This document shows positions 1-8,446 of a DNA stretch of 64,000 nt, piece by piece. The position numbers and the translations under genes were made by a program. Below the pieces are notes generated by a model. It was given only the letters and a program-made list of their open reading frames with translations. It ran no database searches and was not told the DNA's origin. Origin of the DNA: Streptomyces violaceoruber (GTDB taxonomy: Bacteria > Actinomycetota > Actinomycetes > Streptomycetales > Streptomycetaceae); NCBI RefSeq assembly GCF_033406955.1, contig NZ_CP137734.1:7998001-8062000 (forward strand). The letters run 5' to 3'. Position 1 is the stretch's first letter, and every line of letters starts with the position of its first letter.

Positions 1-1032
1 CCCTCCGGCGTACGCCTGGCCCTGCGCACCCGCGCCACCGTCCTCGAACTGGACACCCTGCCCACCAAGCGGGTCTACGTCGGCGTCCCGCCACGTCCGG
101 ACGGCGTGTACGACCTGCTCGTCGACGGCCGTCCGGCGGGCCGGGGCACTGTCGTGGGCGGCAACACCCTGACCATCGACATGACCACCGGCGCCGCGGC
201 CGTCGAACCCGGTGAGGTCGGCACCCTCCGCTTCGCGGACCTGCCCGGGGGCACCAAGGACATCGAGATCTGGCTGCCGCACAACGAGACCACCGAACTC
301 GTCGCCCTGCGCACCGACGCTCCCGTCGAGCCCGCCCCCGACCCCGGCCGCCGGTTCTGGCTGCACCACGGCAGCTCGATCAGCCACGGCTCGGACGCCG
401 CGAGCCCCACCACCACCTGGCCCGCCCTGGCCGCCTCCCTCGGCGGCGTCGAACTGATCAATCTCGGCCTGGGCGGCAGCGCCCTGCTCGACCCGTTCAC
501 CGCACGGGCGATGCGCGACACCCCGGCCGACCTGATCAGCGTGAAGATCGGCATCAACGTGGTCAACGCCGACGTCATGCGTCTGCGCGCCTTCGGCCCC
601 GCCGTGCACGGCTTCCTGGACACCGTCCGGGAGGGCCACCCCACCGCCCCGCTGCTGGTCGTCTCGCCCCTCCTGTGCCCCGTACAGGAGGACACCCCCG
701 GCCCCCTCGCCCCCGACTTCTCGGGCCTCGCCGAGGGCAGCCTCCGGTTCGTCGCCACGGGTGACCCGGCGGAGCGCGCGAGCGGGAAACTGACCCTGAA
801 CGTCATCCGCGACGAGCTGTCCCGGATCGTGTCGGAGCGGGCCGCCGACGACGAGAACCTGTACTACCTAGACGGCCGCGAACTCTACGGACAGGCCGAC
901 GCGGCAGACCTGCCCCTGCCGGACGACATCCACCCGGACGCCGCCACCCACCGCCTCATCGGCGAGCGCTTCGCCAAGCTGGCCTTCGCCGACCGGGGCG
1001 CCTTCGCCGACAGGGGCGCCTTCGGCGACTGA
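1..1032 (+). CDS. SGNH/GDSL-type hydrolase (5' end off window)
   Basis: The reading frame is open from base 1 and the first in-frame GTG (106) lies inside the protein, so the start is upstream of the window. SGNH block I reads [11 protein letters not shown], with GSS in place of GDS and the serine as expected nucleophile. Later come LGLGGSALL (block II), KIGINVVN (block III, GxNxx-like) and DDIHPD, which carries the catalytic Asp-His pair. The roughly 110 residues before block I form a beta-rich N-terminal domain, as in two-domain carbohydrate esterases and lipases. The last residues repeat a short AFADRG unit. No signal peptide can be judged because the start is missing. The substrate is unknown; acyl-ester or acetyl-xylan type esterase activity is an inference from the family. 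Confidence 0.85.
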   Translation, partial: PSGVRLALRTRATVLELDTLPTKRVYVGVPPRPDGVYDLLVDGRPAGRGTVVGGNTLTIDMTTGAAAVEPGEVGTLRFADLPGGTKDIEIWLPHNETTELVALRTDAPVEPAPDPGRRFWLHHGSSISHGSDAASPTTTWPALAASLGGVELINLGLGGSALLDPFTARAMRDTPADLISVKIGINVVNADVMRLRAFGPAVHGFLDTVREGHPTAPLLVVSPLLCPVQEDTPGPLAPDFSGLAEGSLRFVATGDPAERASGKLTLNVIRDELSRIVSERAADDENLYYLDGRELYGQADAADLPLPDDIHPDAATHRLIGERFAKLAFADRGAFADRGAFGD

Positions 1033-1082
1033 GCCGCACGGCCCGGCCCGGCCTGCGCGGCCCGGTCCTCGTGCGCCGGGGC

Positions 1083-1784
1083 TCAGGACCCGGCGACGAC
1101 CGCGGCGAAACGCCGGGCCACCTCGCGCCAGACCGCCTCGGCGGCAGGCTCGTCGAGTTCCGCCCGGCGGGAGAGCTCCACCGGGTCCAGCCCCCGGGCC
1201 CCGAGCCTGGCCGCGTCCCACGACCTGACCCGGTCCGCCGTCGCCTCGGGGTGGAACTGCACGCCCCACGCCCGCTCGCCGACCCTGAACGCCTGGTACG
1301 GGCACCCCTCGCTCGACACGAGCCACGCCGCGCCGGGCGGCAGTGCGGTGACGGCGTCCACGTGGTGCTCGATCGCCGTCACCCGCTCCGGCAGCCCGCC
1401 GAAGAGCGGATCGGCACCGGCCTCGGCGCGCACCGTCAACGGGGTGCTGCCGAACTCCGGCCGGCCGTGCTCACCGCGCACCGTGCCCCCGGCGACCCGG
1501 GCGAGGAGCTGCCCGCCGAGGCAGATCCCGAAGACCGGGTCACCCCGGTCCACCGCCTCGGCGACCAGGGCCCGGGTGGGCGCGAGCCAGGGGGCACGCA
1601 CGTCGTCGTCGGGCAGGTAGCCACCGCCGAGCACCATGACGCCGTCGTGCTCCGGACGCCGGGGGAGGGCCCCTCCGGCGTACGCGTGCACCACGTCCAG
1701 GGACACCCCGTCCGCGGTCAGCCAGTCACCGAACCGGCCCGCCCCACCGCCCCGATGGTTCTGCACCACCAAGAGCCGCGCCAT
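1083..1784 (-). CDS. class I glutamine amidotransferase-like protein
   Basis: A single GATase1 domain of 233 residues. The nucleophile elbow is [11 protein letters not shown] (Cys in G-I-C-L-G), and the His-x-Glu pair is in VQFHPEA near residue 185, so the Cys-His-Glu triad is complete. It resembles stand-alone GMP-synthase-like amidotransferases, with no synthetase domain fused. I start it at the ATG of MARLLVV; a longer form with six extra residues is possible from 1802. It is convergent with the SGNH hydrolase and followed in the same direction by no close partner. The nitrogen acceptor is unknown; many such proteins act on gamma-glutamyl compounds. Confidence 0.85.
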   Translation of the reverse strand: MARLLVVQNHRGGGAGRFGDWLTADGVSLDVVHAYAGGALPRRPEHDGVMVLGGGYLPDDDVRAPWLAPTRALVAEAVDRGDPVFGICLGGQLLARVAGGTVRGEHGRPEFGSTPLTVRAEAGADPLFGGLPERVTAIEHHVDAVTALPPGAAWLVSSEGCPYQAFRVGERAWGVQFHPEATADRVRSWDAARLGARGLDPVELSRRAELDEPAAEAVWREVARRFAAVVAGS

Positions 1785-1829
1785 CTCCCCACCCCGCCTC
1801 ACCTCGTCCGGACCCGGCGTCGCGCCGGC

Positions 1830-2951
1830 TCAGCGGCGCGCCAGGTACAGGGCCACGGCCTTGTGCAGCACCCTGTTCAGTGGATACTCCCACTCGCCGA
1901 GGTACTCGACGGCCTGTCCGCCCGCGCCGACCTTGAACCGGAGCAGTCCCAGCAGGTGGTTGTCCTCGTCCAGGGTGTCGGTGATGCCGCGGAAGTCGTA
2001 CACAGCCGCGCCCAGTTCACGGGCGTCGCACATCATCCGCCACTGGAGGGCGTTGTTGGGCTGCACCTCGCGCCGCCGGCCGGTGGACGCGCCGTAGGAG
2101 TACCAGACGTGCTCGCCGACCGTCAGCATCGTGGCCGCGGCGAGCACCTCCCCGTCGTGATGGGCGAGGTACAGACGCATGCGGTCCGGGTCCTCGGCCG
2201 TCAGCGCCTGCCACATACGCTGGAAGTAGGCGAGGGGACGCGGCGCGAACCGGTCCCGTCGCGCGGTCTCCACGTACAGCTCGTAGAAGACGGGCAGGTC
2301 CTCCTGGTCGCCCCGGACGACCTTGACACCGGCCTTGTCGGCCTTCTTGATGTTCCGCCGCCACTGCTGGTTGAAGCCGTTCTGCAGTTGCTCCAGGGAC
2401 CGTCCGGCGAGCGGCACCTGGCAGACGTGGCGCGGCTGGCCCGCGGCGAAGCCGTCCGCGCCGCCCGGCTCGGTGCGCCGCCAGCCCATCCGCCGCAGCC
2501 GCTCGGCGAGGGCGTCGGCCCCCGGTTCGTGCTCGGTCGCCTCCACGTCGCCCAGCCGCCGGGCCTCCGGGTCGGCGATCGCCGCCTTGACCGCCTCGGC
2601 GCTCCAGCGGCGCGCCACCACCGGCGGCCCCATCCGCACCGTGAACGCGCCGCGCCCTCGCAGATGCGCGAGCATCGGCTCCAGCCACCGCTCCAGACCG
2701 TCCGCCGTCCAGTCGATGACCGGCCCCTCGGGCAGATACGCCAGGTACCGCTTCAGGCGCGGCAGTGGCCGCAGCAGCACAAGGCCGGCGCCGACCAGCT
2801 CGCCGCCCTCGTCGAACCATCCCAGGCTCTCCGCCCGCCAGTCCGGCTTCACGTCGCCCCAGGAGGGGACTTGGAGGTGGCTCACGGAAGGCCGGGCCGC
2901 GACGAAGCGCAGATGCTCCTCGCGGGTGATCGGCTTCAGACGACAGCTCAT
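1830..2951 (-). CDS. FemX/FemAB-family peptidoglycan branching aminoacyltransferase
   Basis: A 373-residue protein of the FemAB (peptidoglycan bridge formation) family, built of two GNAT-like folds. The family transfers an amino acid from aminoacyl-tRNA to the stem peptide of lipid II on the cytoplasmic face of the membrane. Visible family features include [12 protein letters not shown] near the N-terminus, [11 protein letters not shown]-like segment [17 protein letters not shown], and the C-terminal WYSYGAS and NNALQWRMM stretch typical of the second GNAT fold. In Streptomyces, FemX adds the glycine branch to the L,L-diaminopimelate residue; I infer the same role. The start ATG has a GAGGGA ribosome site upstream. 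It is divergent from the Ku gene. Confidence 0.85.
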   Translation of the reverse strand: MSCRLKPITREEHLRFVAARPSVSHLQVPSWGDVKPDWRAESLGWFDEGGELVGAGLVLLRPLPRLKRYLAYLPEGPVIDWTADGLERWLEPMLAHLRGRGAFTVRMGPPVVARRWSAEAVKAAIADPEARRLGDVEATEHEPGADALAERLRRMGWRRTEPGGADGFAAGQPRHVCQVPLAGRSLEQLQNGFNQQWRRNIKKADKAGVKVVRGDQEDLPVFYELYVETARRDRFAPRPLAYFQRMWQALTAEDPDRMRLYLAHHDGEVLAAATMLTVGEHVWYSYGASTGRRREVQPNNALQWRMMCDARELGAAVYDFRGITDTLDEDNHLLGLLRFKVGAGGQAVEYLGEWEYPLNRVLHKAVALYLARR

Positions 2952-3200
2952 GGGGTGTCCCTCTGTTCGCTTCGTTCGACGGTGCGACGGTGCGGCTGCT
3001 CAGGGGTGAGGCGGCCGGGACGCGGGCGCGCTCGCCGGCCCGCACACCTCACAGGGAACAACGACGGACGCCGATCCGCGCGCTGTCGTCCGCCCGGCCA
3101 CCCGGGTGCTCCGTCCGGCGCGCGGGGCCGCCCACCGGATGGCAGCGTGGCGGGACCGGGCGGTGCGACGGGCACGGACGGGACGGACGGAGCGGAGGCC

Positions 3201-4244
3201 ATGGCGCGGGCGATCTGGACGGGTGTGATCACCTTCGGGCTGGTCTCGGTACCCGTCGGTCTGTTCACGGCGACCGAGGACCACACGGTGCACTTCCACC
3301 AGTTGCAGCGGGGCACCTCGGACCGGATCCGCAACCGGCGGGTCAACGAGCGCACCGGCAAGGAGGTCGACGCCGACGACATCGTCAAGGGCTACGAGGT
3401 GAGCGAGGGCGAATACGTCGTCGTGCAGCCCGAGGAACTCGACGAGATCGCGCCGGGACGCTCCCGCACCCTCGAGATCACCGACTTCGTGGACCTGGAC
3501 CGGATCGAGCCGGTCTACTTCGGCCGCACCTACTACCTCGCCCCGCGCGGCAAGGAGTACCTCAAGGTCTACGAGCTGCTGCGCACCGCGCTCGCCGACA
3601 CCGGCAAGGCCGGGGTCGCCACCTTCGTCATGCGCAACCGGCAGTACCTGACCGCGCTGCGCGCCGAGGACAGGGTCCTGCTGCTCCAGACGCTGCACTG
3701 GGCCGACGAGGTCCGCGACCCCGTCGAGGAGCTTCCGGAACTGCCGTCCGACCGGGTGGGCCGCGGCAAGGAGCTGGACATGGCGCTGCGTCTCGTCGAC
3801 GCCCTCAGCGGCGACTGGGAACCCGCCCGCTATCGCGACACCTACCAGGACAAGGTCCGCGAGCTGGTCCGGGCCAAGGCCGAGGGCGAGGAGGTCGCCG
3901 TCGCCGAGGAGGCGCCCGGGGCCACCAACGTCGTCGACCTGATGGAGGTCCTGCGCGGCAGCCTGGAGCAGGCGAAGGGCGCGGGCACGGGCGGCAAGCG
4001 GTCCGCTGCGTCGCGGAAGAAGGCCACCGAGCCCTCCCGCCGGACCCCGGCCGAGCGGGGCGGGCTGCGGGAGCTGAGCAAGGCCGAGCTGTACCGGCGG
4101 GCCACCGAACAGGGCATCGCCGGCCGTTCGAAGATGAGCCGCCAGGAACTCGTCGACGCGCTCACCGACCGCGACCACGGCCGCGGCAGGGGGACCGGCA
4201 GCGGCAGCCGCGGCCGCCGGAAGAAGACGACGACCGCGGCCTGA
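3201..4244 (+). CDS. ku: Ku protein for non-homologous end joining, with SAP-like tail
   Basis: Bacterial Ku homologue of 347 residues. The opening [19 protein letters not shown] and the [16 protein letters not shown] segment are hallmarks of the Ku core, which forms a homodimeric ring around DNA ends and recruits ligase D. After the core (about 1-260) comes a basic Ala/Lys/Arg linker, then [13 protein letters not shown]...[10 protein letters not shown] (about 290-330), which matches a SAP/Rho-N-like helix-extension-helix DNA-binding motif, and a final Gly/Arg/Lys tail. A SAP domain on a Streptomyces Ku has been described. I start at the ATG after AGCGGAGGCC. No ligase or LigD gene is adjacent. 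It is convergent with the sigma factor gene, only 14 bases away. Confidence 0.95.
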   Translation: MARAIWTGVITFGLVSVPVGLFTATEDHTVHFHQLQRGTSDRIRNRRVNERTGKEVDADDIVKGYEVSEGEYVVVQPEELDEIAPGRSRTLEITDFVDLDRIEPVYFGRTYYLAPRGKEYLKVYELLRTALADTGKAGVATFVMRNRQYLTALRAEDRVLLLQTLHWADEVRDPVEELPELPSDRVGRGKELDMALRLVDALSGDWEPARYRDTYQDKVRELVRAKAEGEEVAVAEEAPGATNVVDLMEVLRGSLEQAKGAGTGGKRSAASRKKATEPSRRTPAERGGLRELSKAELYRRATEQGIAGRSKMSRQELVDALTDRDHGRGRGTGSGSRGRRKKTTTAA

Positions 4245-4258
4245 GACCCGAGCCCCGC

Positions 4259-5104
4259 TCAGGTGGTGCTGAGCATGCCTTCCCGCAGCCGGGCCAGCAG
4301 CCGGGAGATCAGCCGGGACACATGCATCTGGGAGACGCCGAGGCGTTCGCCGATGTCCTTCTGGGTGAGTTCCTCGACGAACCGCCAGTGGATGATCTGC
4401 CGGTCGCGTTCGTCCAGCTCGGCGATCATCGGGGCCAGGGCGTGGAAGTCGTCGACCAGGGCCAGGGCGGCGTCGTCGGCGCCGATGAAGTCGGCGAGCG
4501 CCGACTCGCCGTCCTCGCTGCCGTTGATGGCCGCGTCCAGGGAGGCGGAGTTGTAGCCGTTGGCCGCGAGACGGGCCTCGACGACCTCGTCCTCCGGCAG
4601 GCTCATCAGCTCCGACAGCTCCGCGGTGGTGGGGGTGCGGCCGAGCCGGCTGCGCAGTTCCTCGGTGGCGCGGGCGAGCTGGACGCGTGCCTCCTGGAGG
4701 CGCCGGGGCACGTGCACGGCCCAGGAGGTGTCCCGGAAGAACCGCTTGATCTCCCCGACGATGTACGGCACGGCGAAGGAGGTGAACTCGACCTCTCGGG
4801 TCAGTTCGAACCGGTCGATGGCCTTGATGAGGCCGATCATGCCGACCTGGACGATGTCCTCCATCTCCTCCGGGCCACGGCTGCGGAAGCGGCCGGCCGC
4901 GAAGCGGACCAGGGACATGTTCATCTCGATCAGCGTGTTGCGTGCGTACTGGTGCTCGGGCGTGCCCTCCTCCAGCACGGTGAGCTGCTCGAAGAACAGC
5001 TTCGACAACTCCCGCGCGTCCCTGGGCGCCACCTTGGACGGGTCCGCGATCTCCGGCATGTCCGTCGTGGCATGGTCGGTGGCTCGCGCGGTCGTCGTCG
5101 TCAT
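4259..5104 (-). CDS. sigB: SigB/SigF/SigG-family RNA polymerase sigma factor
   Basis: A 281-residue group 3 sigma factor with regions 2 to 4. Region 2 carries YARNTLIEMNMSLVRFAAGRF and IVQVGMIGLIKAIDRFE, region 3 contains VHVPRRLQEARVQL, and region 4 ends with the helix-turn-helix TQKDIGERLGVSQMHVSRL. This is the partner-switch-controlled family of Bacillus SigB and Streptomyces SigB/F/G. I choose the ATG at 5104, which has GGGAGGG six bases upstream, over the longer start at 5140. A SigB-type promoter lies upstream, suggesting autoregulation. Its neighbours are an ATPase regulator and a STAS protein, as in the S. coelicolor osmotic-stress sigB locus. The symbol rests on that context. Confidence 0.93.
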   Translation of the reverse strand: MTTTTARATDHATTDMPEIADPSKVAPRDARELSKLFFEQLTVLEEGTPEHQYARNTLIEMNMSLVRFAAGRFRSRGPEEMEDIVQVGMIGLIKAIDRFELTREVEFTSFAVPYIVGEIKRFFRDTSWAVHVPRRLQEARVQLARATEELRSRLGRTPTTAELSELMSLPEDEVVEARLAANGYNSASLDAAINGSEDGESALADFIGADDAALALVDDFHALAPMIAELDERDRQIIHWRFVEELTQKDIGERLGVSQMHVSRLISRLLARLREGMLSTT

Positions 5105-5163
5105 GATGTGCCCTCCCGGTGGATCGGTCGTCGTTGTCACCTTGTCGGCCGACGACCGATCGC

Positions 5164-5188
5164 CTACCCCGGGTCAAGCACCGCACAC
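5164..5188 (-). promoter_or_regulatory. candidate SigB-dependent autoregulatory promoter
   Basis: Reading the minus strand, GTGT (5188-5185) is followed by 15 bases and GGGTAG (5169-5164). This fits the form GNNT-N14-16-GGGTA(C/T) that I recall for S. coelicolor SigB promoters, except for the last base. It sits 60 bases upstream of the sigma start codon, between it and the ATPase gene, so it could drive the sigma gene separately from the two genes before it. Confidence 0.5.
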
Positions 5189-5232
5189 CTGCCGGAGCGC
5201 CGCAACTCTCCGCGCGGGTTCCGGACCCGGCC

Positions 5233-6162
5233 TCAGACGCCCAGGTAGAAGCGGACCGCGGTGCCCTCGTCGGTCGTGTGAACCCGCACCAGATCGGCGA
5301 CGTAGTGGACGAGCAGGAGGCCGCGGCCACCGATCTGCCCGTGCTCCGGGGGCCGTCGGCCGACGAGCGGATCCGTGAGCCGCCCCGCGTCGCGGACCTC
5401 GCACACCACCTGACCCGCCTCGGCCCAGACCGCCACCGTTCCGCTGCCGCCGCCGTGGACCACGCTGTTGGTGGTCAGCTCGGCCACCGCCAGTTCCGCG
5501 TCCTGCAGCCGCTGCCCGGACAGTCCGAGCGAGGCGGCCAGACCGACCGCGAAGCGGCGGGCCTCGGGCAGCTCCCCGGACCCGAAGGCCAGGACGGCGG
5601 CGTCGGGAGCGCGCCCGAGCGGTTCGTTGTAACGGGCCACGACCGCCGGCCAGTCGTACCCCTCACTGATCCGCTCACTCCCCTCCGTGATGACCGTCGG
5701 GTGGGTGACCAGGGCGTCGGCCAGGACGTCCGCGGCCAGCCGGGTCTCGTCGTACGGGCACAGGATCGTCGCCCGGCGGCCCGCGAAGGCCGCGTTGATC
5801 AACGCCTCGTGCTGGGCGCACGCCGGATACTCGGCGGCGCTGCGCCCGGCCCAGACCGGCTCGCCGACGATCCGGACCCGTACCCGCGGGTGCGCGTCGG
5901 CGAACGCCCTCAGCACGCCCGGGATGATCCGCCCCGGATTGCGTCCGGCCTCGGTCATGTCCAGGAAGGTGACGTCCCGCGCGTCGCTGCCCAGTCCCGC
6001 CCGGACCAGCTCCAGGTTGGGGCCGGGCACGGCCACCGCCACCGGCTCGCCCGCGGCCAGCCCCTCCCGCACGAACGCCGCCGTCCGGTCGGTGTACTCG
6101 GTCTCCGAACGGTAGAACAGCGCCGGATGGATGAATGCCTCGTCGGCGGTCGCCGTGCTCAT
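5233..6162 (-). CDS. rsbA: MEDS-domain plus HATPase_c anti-sigma regulator (RsbA-like)
   Basis: A 309-residue protein in two parts. Residues about 10-170 match the MEDS (DcmR-like sensory) domain: FIHPALFYRSETEY, AVPGPNLELV and YPACAQHEALIN. Residues about 200-309 are a GHKL ATPase: N-box AELTTNSVVHGGG, G1 box VRDAGRL, G2 box GGRGLLLVHYVAD. There is no histidine-phosphotransfer segment, so it is best read as an anti-sigma/serine-kinase type ATPase that binds the neighbouring sigma factor, not a histidine kinase. Its ATG overlaps the STAS stop codon (ATGA), implying translational coupling. The MEDS half may let it sense a ligand. The symbol is by analogy with the S. coelicolor sigB locus. Confidence 0.8.
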   Translation of the reverse strand: MSTATADEAFIHPALFYRSETEYTDRTAAFVREGLAAGEPVAVAVPGPNLELVRAGLGSDARDVTFLDMTEAGRNPGRIIPGVLRAFADAHPRVRVRIVGEPVWAGRSAAEYPACAQHEALINAAFAGRRATILCPYDETRLAADVLADALVTHPTVITEGSERISEGYDWPAVVARYNEPLGRAPDAAVLAFGSGELPEARRFAVGLAASLGLSGQRLQDAELAVAELTTNSVVHGGGSGTVAVWAEAGQVVCEVRDAGRLTDPLVGRRPPEHGQIGGRGLLLVHYVADLVRVHTTDEGTAVRFYLGV

Positions 6163-6512
6163 CGTGGCGCCACCTCGATCCGGTGCAGGGACGGCCAGAA
6201 CAGGTCCAGTACCCGCGGCAGCTGCGGCGGCGGCCGCTCCACCACGACGCGGCCGACGGGCAGGTTCATGGCCGTGACGGCCAGTGCCGCCACCCCGGCC
6301 ACGTCGACGAACCGCACCGCCGACAGTTCCACGTAGGACACGTCCGTGTGCCGCCGGGACAGCTCGGTCAGGGCGTTCTCCCAGGAGAGTCTGGTGCTCA
6401 CGCCGATCTCACCACTGGCCCGGATGCCCGGACGGCCGGACAGCGGACCCACGTCCAGCAGGACACCGCCGCCCGTGCGGGCCGGGCCGCCCGCGGCGCC
6501 TGTGCCATCCAC
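6159..6512 (-). CDS. rsbB: STAS-domain anti-anti-sigma-like protein
   Basis: A 117-residue STAS protein beginning at a GTG with AAGGGG seven bases upstream. The fold shows in VSYVELSAVRFVDVAGVAALA. In anti-anti-sigma factors the loop reads D-S-(S/T)-G and the Ser is phosphorylated by the partner ATPase; here it reads D70-V71-A72-G73, so that serine is absent. It overlaps the ATPase gene by four bases and is probably its binding partner. Because the switch residue is lost, it may be a constitutively active antagonist or have a structural role. The assignment to partner switching is from fold and position. Confidence 0.75.
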   Translation of the reverse strand: MDGTGAAGGPARTGGGVLLDVGPLSGRPGIRASGEIGVSTRLSWENALTELSRRHTDVSYVELSAVRFVDVAGVAALAVTAMNLPVGRVVVERPPPQLPRVLDLFWPSLHRIEVAPR

Positions 6513-6695
6513 ACTCGATCCCCTTCGGAACTTCGCCGGGCATACGCCGGCTGCCCGGGCACGTCTTCCGACCAGGCAGCCTATCCCGATCGGGGCGTCG
6601 TACGCCGGTGAGGGGACAAACTGGCGACAGTCGGGCGGATCGGGGAACAAGGCAGAGTGAGTGCGTCCTCGGAAGGTCGGAAGGGAAGACTGGGC

Positions 6696-7052
6696 ATGTT
6701 TGAAGCCGAGAACATTCGTGACTGGCGTGGCCTCGACGTCGTCGACTACGACGGCCGCAAGATCGGGACCCTGGAGTCCATCTACTTCGACACCCTCACC
6801 GACCGGCCCGCGTTCGCCACGGTCACGATCGGTCTGCCGACCCGTCGGCGGCTCGTCTTCGTGCCGGTGGACAAGGCCACGGTCGGACCGTCCTACCTCA
6901 AGGTCACCTACGACAAGTCCCTGGTCAAGGACGCACCCGGCATCGACCCGGACGGTGAGCTGGCCGCCGAGGACGAGGGTGCGGTCTTCGCCCACTACCA
7001 CCTGCCCCACGAGCCGGGCAGCCGCGGCGAACGCCGTCTCGGCCGCCGCTGA
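6696..7052 (+). CDS. PRC-barrel domain protein
   Basis: A 118-residue protein with a PRC-barrel fold: NIRDWRGLDVVDYDGRKIG followed by the beta strands IYFDTLTDRPAFATVTIG and RRLVFVPVDKA. PRC-barrels bind RNA or protein partners, as in RimM and the photosynthetic reaction-centre H subunit. In Streptomyces, small stand-alone versions often sit near stress genes, and this one lies between the sigB-like operon and dps. I start at the ATG of MFEAEN, which has GGAAGGGAAGA upstream; an upstream GTG at 6657 would add 13 residues. Divergent from the STAS gene. Function unknown. Confidence 0.75.
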   Translation: MFEAENIRDWRGLDVVDYDGRKIGTLESIYFDTLTDRPAFATVTIGLPTRRRLVFVPVDKATVGPSYLKVTYDKSLVKDAPGIDPDGELAAEDEGAVFAHYHLPHEPGSRGERRLGRR

Positions 7053-7063
7053 ACCCCGTGGGC

Positions 7064-7091
7064 GGTGCCCGGTCCGCGCGGACCGGGCACC
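7064..7091. terminator. bidirectional hairpin terminator between PRC gene and dps
   Basis: A perfect 28-base palindrome begins GGTGCCCGGTCC and ends with its complement, giving a 12-pair stem around CGCG. It lies 12 bases after the PRC-barrel stop and 47 bases beyond the dps stop on the other strand. There is no U-tract, as is usual in Streptomyces. Confidence 0.75.
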
Positions 7092-7138
7092 ACCGCCGCG
7101 CGGCGCGGGCACCGCCACCGCGGGCCCGGGCGGTCCGG

Positions 7139-7702
7139 CTACGCGACTTCCGCGCCGCGTGCCGCCGCCTCCGTCTCGGATGTCGCGCTGCCCGTCGCGA
7201 GGGCGCCGCCGGCGCTCTCGAGATGCGCCCGCACGAACCACTGGAACTGCTCCAGGTCCCTGAGCTGACCGATCAGAAGGTCCTCGGTGGCCGGGTCGAT
7301 CTTGCCGGCCTCCTCGACCGCCGCGCGCATGCCCTCGACCACGCCGGTGTACACGACGTCGAGCGCGCCGAGATGGGCGATGGCGTCCGCCCGTCCGATG
7401 GAGTAGTCGTCCCACTTCCGCTCGGCCACCAGCGCCCCGGGCGTGCCCTGGGCCACCCCGCCGAGCGCGGCGATGCGCTCCGCGACGTCGTCGGCCATGT
7501 CGCGCACCTGGTCGACCTGGGGATCGATCATCTCGTGGACCGCGATGAAGTGCGGACCCACGACGTTCCAGTGCACGTGCTTGAGGGTCAGGTGCAGGTC
7601 GTTGAGGGCGTGCAGGCGCAGCCGCAGCACACCGATCAGCCGTCCGGCGGCCTCGCGCTCGATGCCGGGGACCGTGTACTTCGGGGTCAGGTCGTGCGTC
7701 AT
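7139..7702 (-). CDS. dpsA: Dps-family ferritin-like DNA protection protein
   Basis: A 187-residue Dps protein. The ferroxidase site at the dimer interface shows as LTLKHVHWNVVGPHFIAVHEMIDPQVDQVRDMADDVAER, which carries the His, His, Asp and Glu ligands of the family. Dps dodecamers oxidise and store iron and coat DNA in stationary phase and stress. The Thr/Ala-rich C-terminal tail may affect assembly or DNA binding. I choose the ATG at 7702, preceded by GCTGAGG; the ATG at 7738 has no ribosome site. In S. coelicolor the dpsA gene near sigB is induced by osmotic stress, and a SigB-like promoter is visible here too. Confidence 0.92.
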   Translation of the reverse strand: MTHDLTPKYTVPGIEREAAGRLIGVLRLRLHALNDLHLTLKHVHWNVVGPHFIAVHEMIDPQVDQVRDMADDVAERIAALGGVAQGTPGALVAERKWDDYSIGRADAIAHLGALDVVYTGVVEGMRAAVEEAGKIDPATEDLLIGQLRDLEQFQWFVRAHLESAGGALATGSATSETEAAARGAEVA

Positions 7703-7751
7703 GGCGGACCTCAGCTCCTCATGCGTTTCGTACGTCATTGCTCGTGCACGA

Positions 7752-7776
7752 ATGCCCCGTATCGGCTCAGGCAGAC
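7752..7776 (-). promoter_or_regulatory. candidate SigB-type promoter of dps
   Basis: On the minus strand GTCT (7776-7773) is followed by 15 bases and GGGCAT (7757-7752). That is the SigB form GNNT-N15-GGGTAT with one mismatch (C for T in the -10 box), 50 bases upstream of the chosen dps start. The match is weaker than the one before the sigma gene. Confidence 0.4.
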
Positions 7777-7796
7777 ATGCGCGGGCAGGTCCGGGA

Positions 7797-8402
7797 TCAG
7801 GACGGCGGGGCCGGGAGCGGCATCGCGTCGAGGGCGCGCGCCGCGTGCACCAGATTGGACGCCATGGCGCGGCCGGTGGAGACCGACCAGTCGTGGCCGC
7901 GCTCGTCGTCGAGGAAGTCCGGACCGGGTCCCGGGCCGAGGTGCCAGTAGGTCCAGGCCTGGCCGGGAATGGTGTAGCCGATGTCCGCGAGGCCGCCGCC
8001 GATCTCGCTGATGACGTGGTGGGCACCGTCCTCGTTCCCGGTGACCAGGACACCGGCGACGCGGTTGTACGCGACCGGACGGCCCTCGTCGTCGGTCTCA
8101 CCGAGCATGGCGTCCATGCGTTCCAGGACCCGCTGGGCCACGGAGGAGGGGCGGCCGAGCCAGGTCGGCGACGCGATGACCAGGATCTGCGAGGCCAGCA
8201 GCTTCTCGTGCACGCCCGGCCAGTCGTCCCCGTCGCCCATGTCGGTCTCGACCCCCGGTTTCAGGTTCAGGTCGACGGCCCGTACGACGTCCACCTCCGC
8301 CCCGTGGCCCTTGAGCGCCGCGATGACCGTGGCGGCCAGCGCCTCGGTGTTCGACGGCTGGGGGGAGGGTTTGAGAGTGCAGTTGATCACGAGTGCGCGC
8401 AT
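7797..8402 (-). CDS. NADPH-dependent FMN reductase / flavodoxin-like oxidoreductase
   Basis: A 201-residue flavodoxin-fold protein. The N-terminal MRALVINCTLKPSPQPSNT is the phosphate-binding loop of NADPH-dependent FMN reductases, and VIASPTWLGRPSSVAQRVLERMD is the second FMN contact seen in NAD(P)H:flavin or quinone reductases. LVTGNEDGAHHVISEI is the third loop. It is cytoplasmic. A GTG two codons upstream (8408) is an alternative start. It is transcribed towards dps, about 95 bases away, so a link to the oxidative-stress block is possible but not shown. Confidence 0.82.
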   Translation of the reverse strand: MRALVINCTLKPSPQPSNTEALAATVIAALKGHGAEVDVVRAVDLNLKPGVETDMGDGDDWPGVHEKLLASQILVIASPTWLGRPSSVAQRVLERMDAMLGETDDEGRPVAYNRVAGVLVTGNEDGAHHVISEIGGGLADIGYTIPGQAWTYWHLGPGPGPDFLDDERGHDWSVSTGRAMASNLVHAARALDAMPLPAPPS

Positions 8403-8446
8403 GCCCACCCGGGTTCCCCGGCGGGCCTGACGCTACCGTCGGCCGT

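Noticed and set aside
1071-3200. Long open frame (over 1000 codons) upstream of and in frame with the Ku gene
   Set aside because: It runs antisense to the amidotransferase and FemX genes and is Pro/Arg/His-rich. High GC gives such shadows; the real Ku start is at 3201.
5233-6162. Sensor histidine kinase
   Set aside because: It has a GHKL ATPase but no phosphorylated His segment and sits beside a sigma factor and STAS protein, so an anti-sigma role is more likely.
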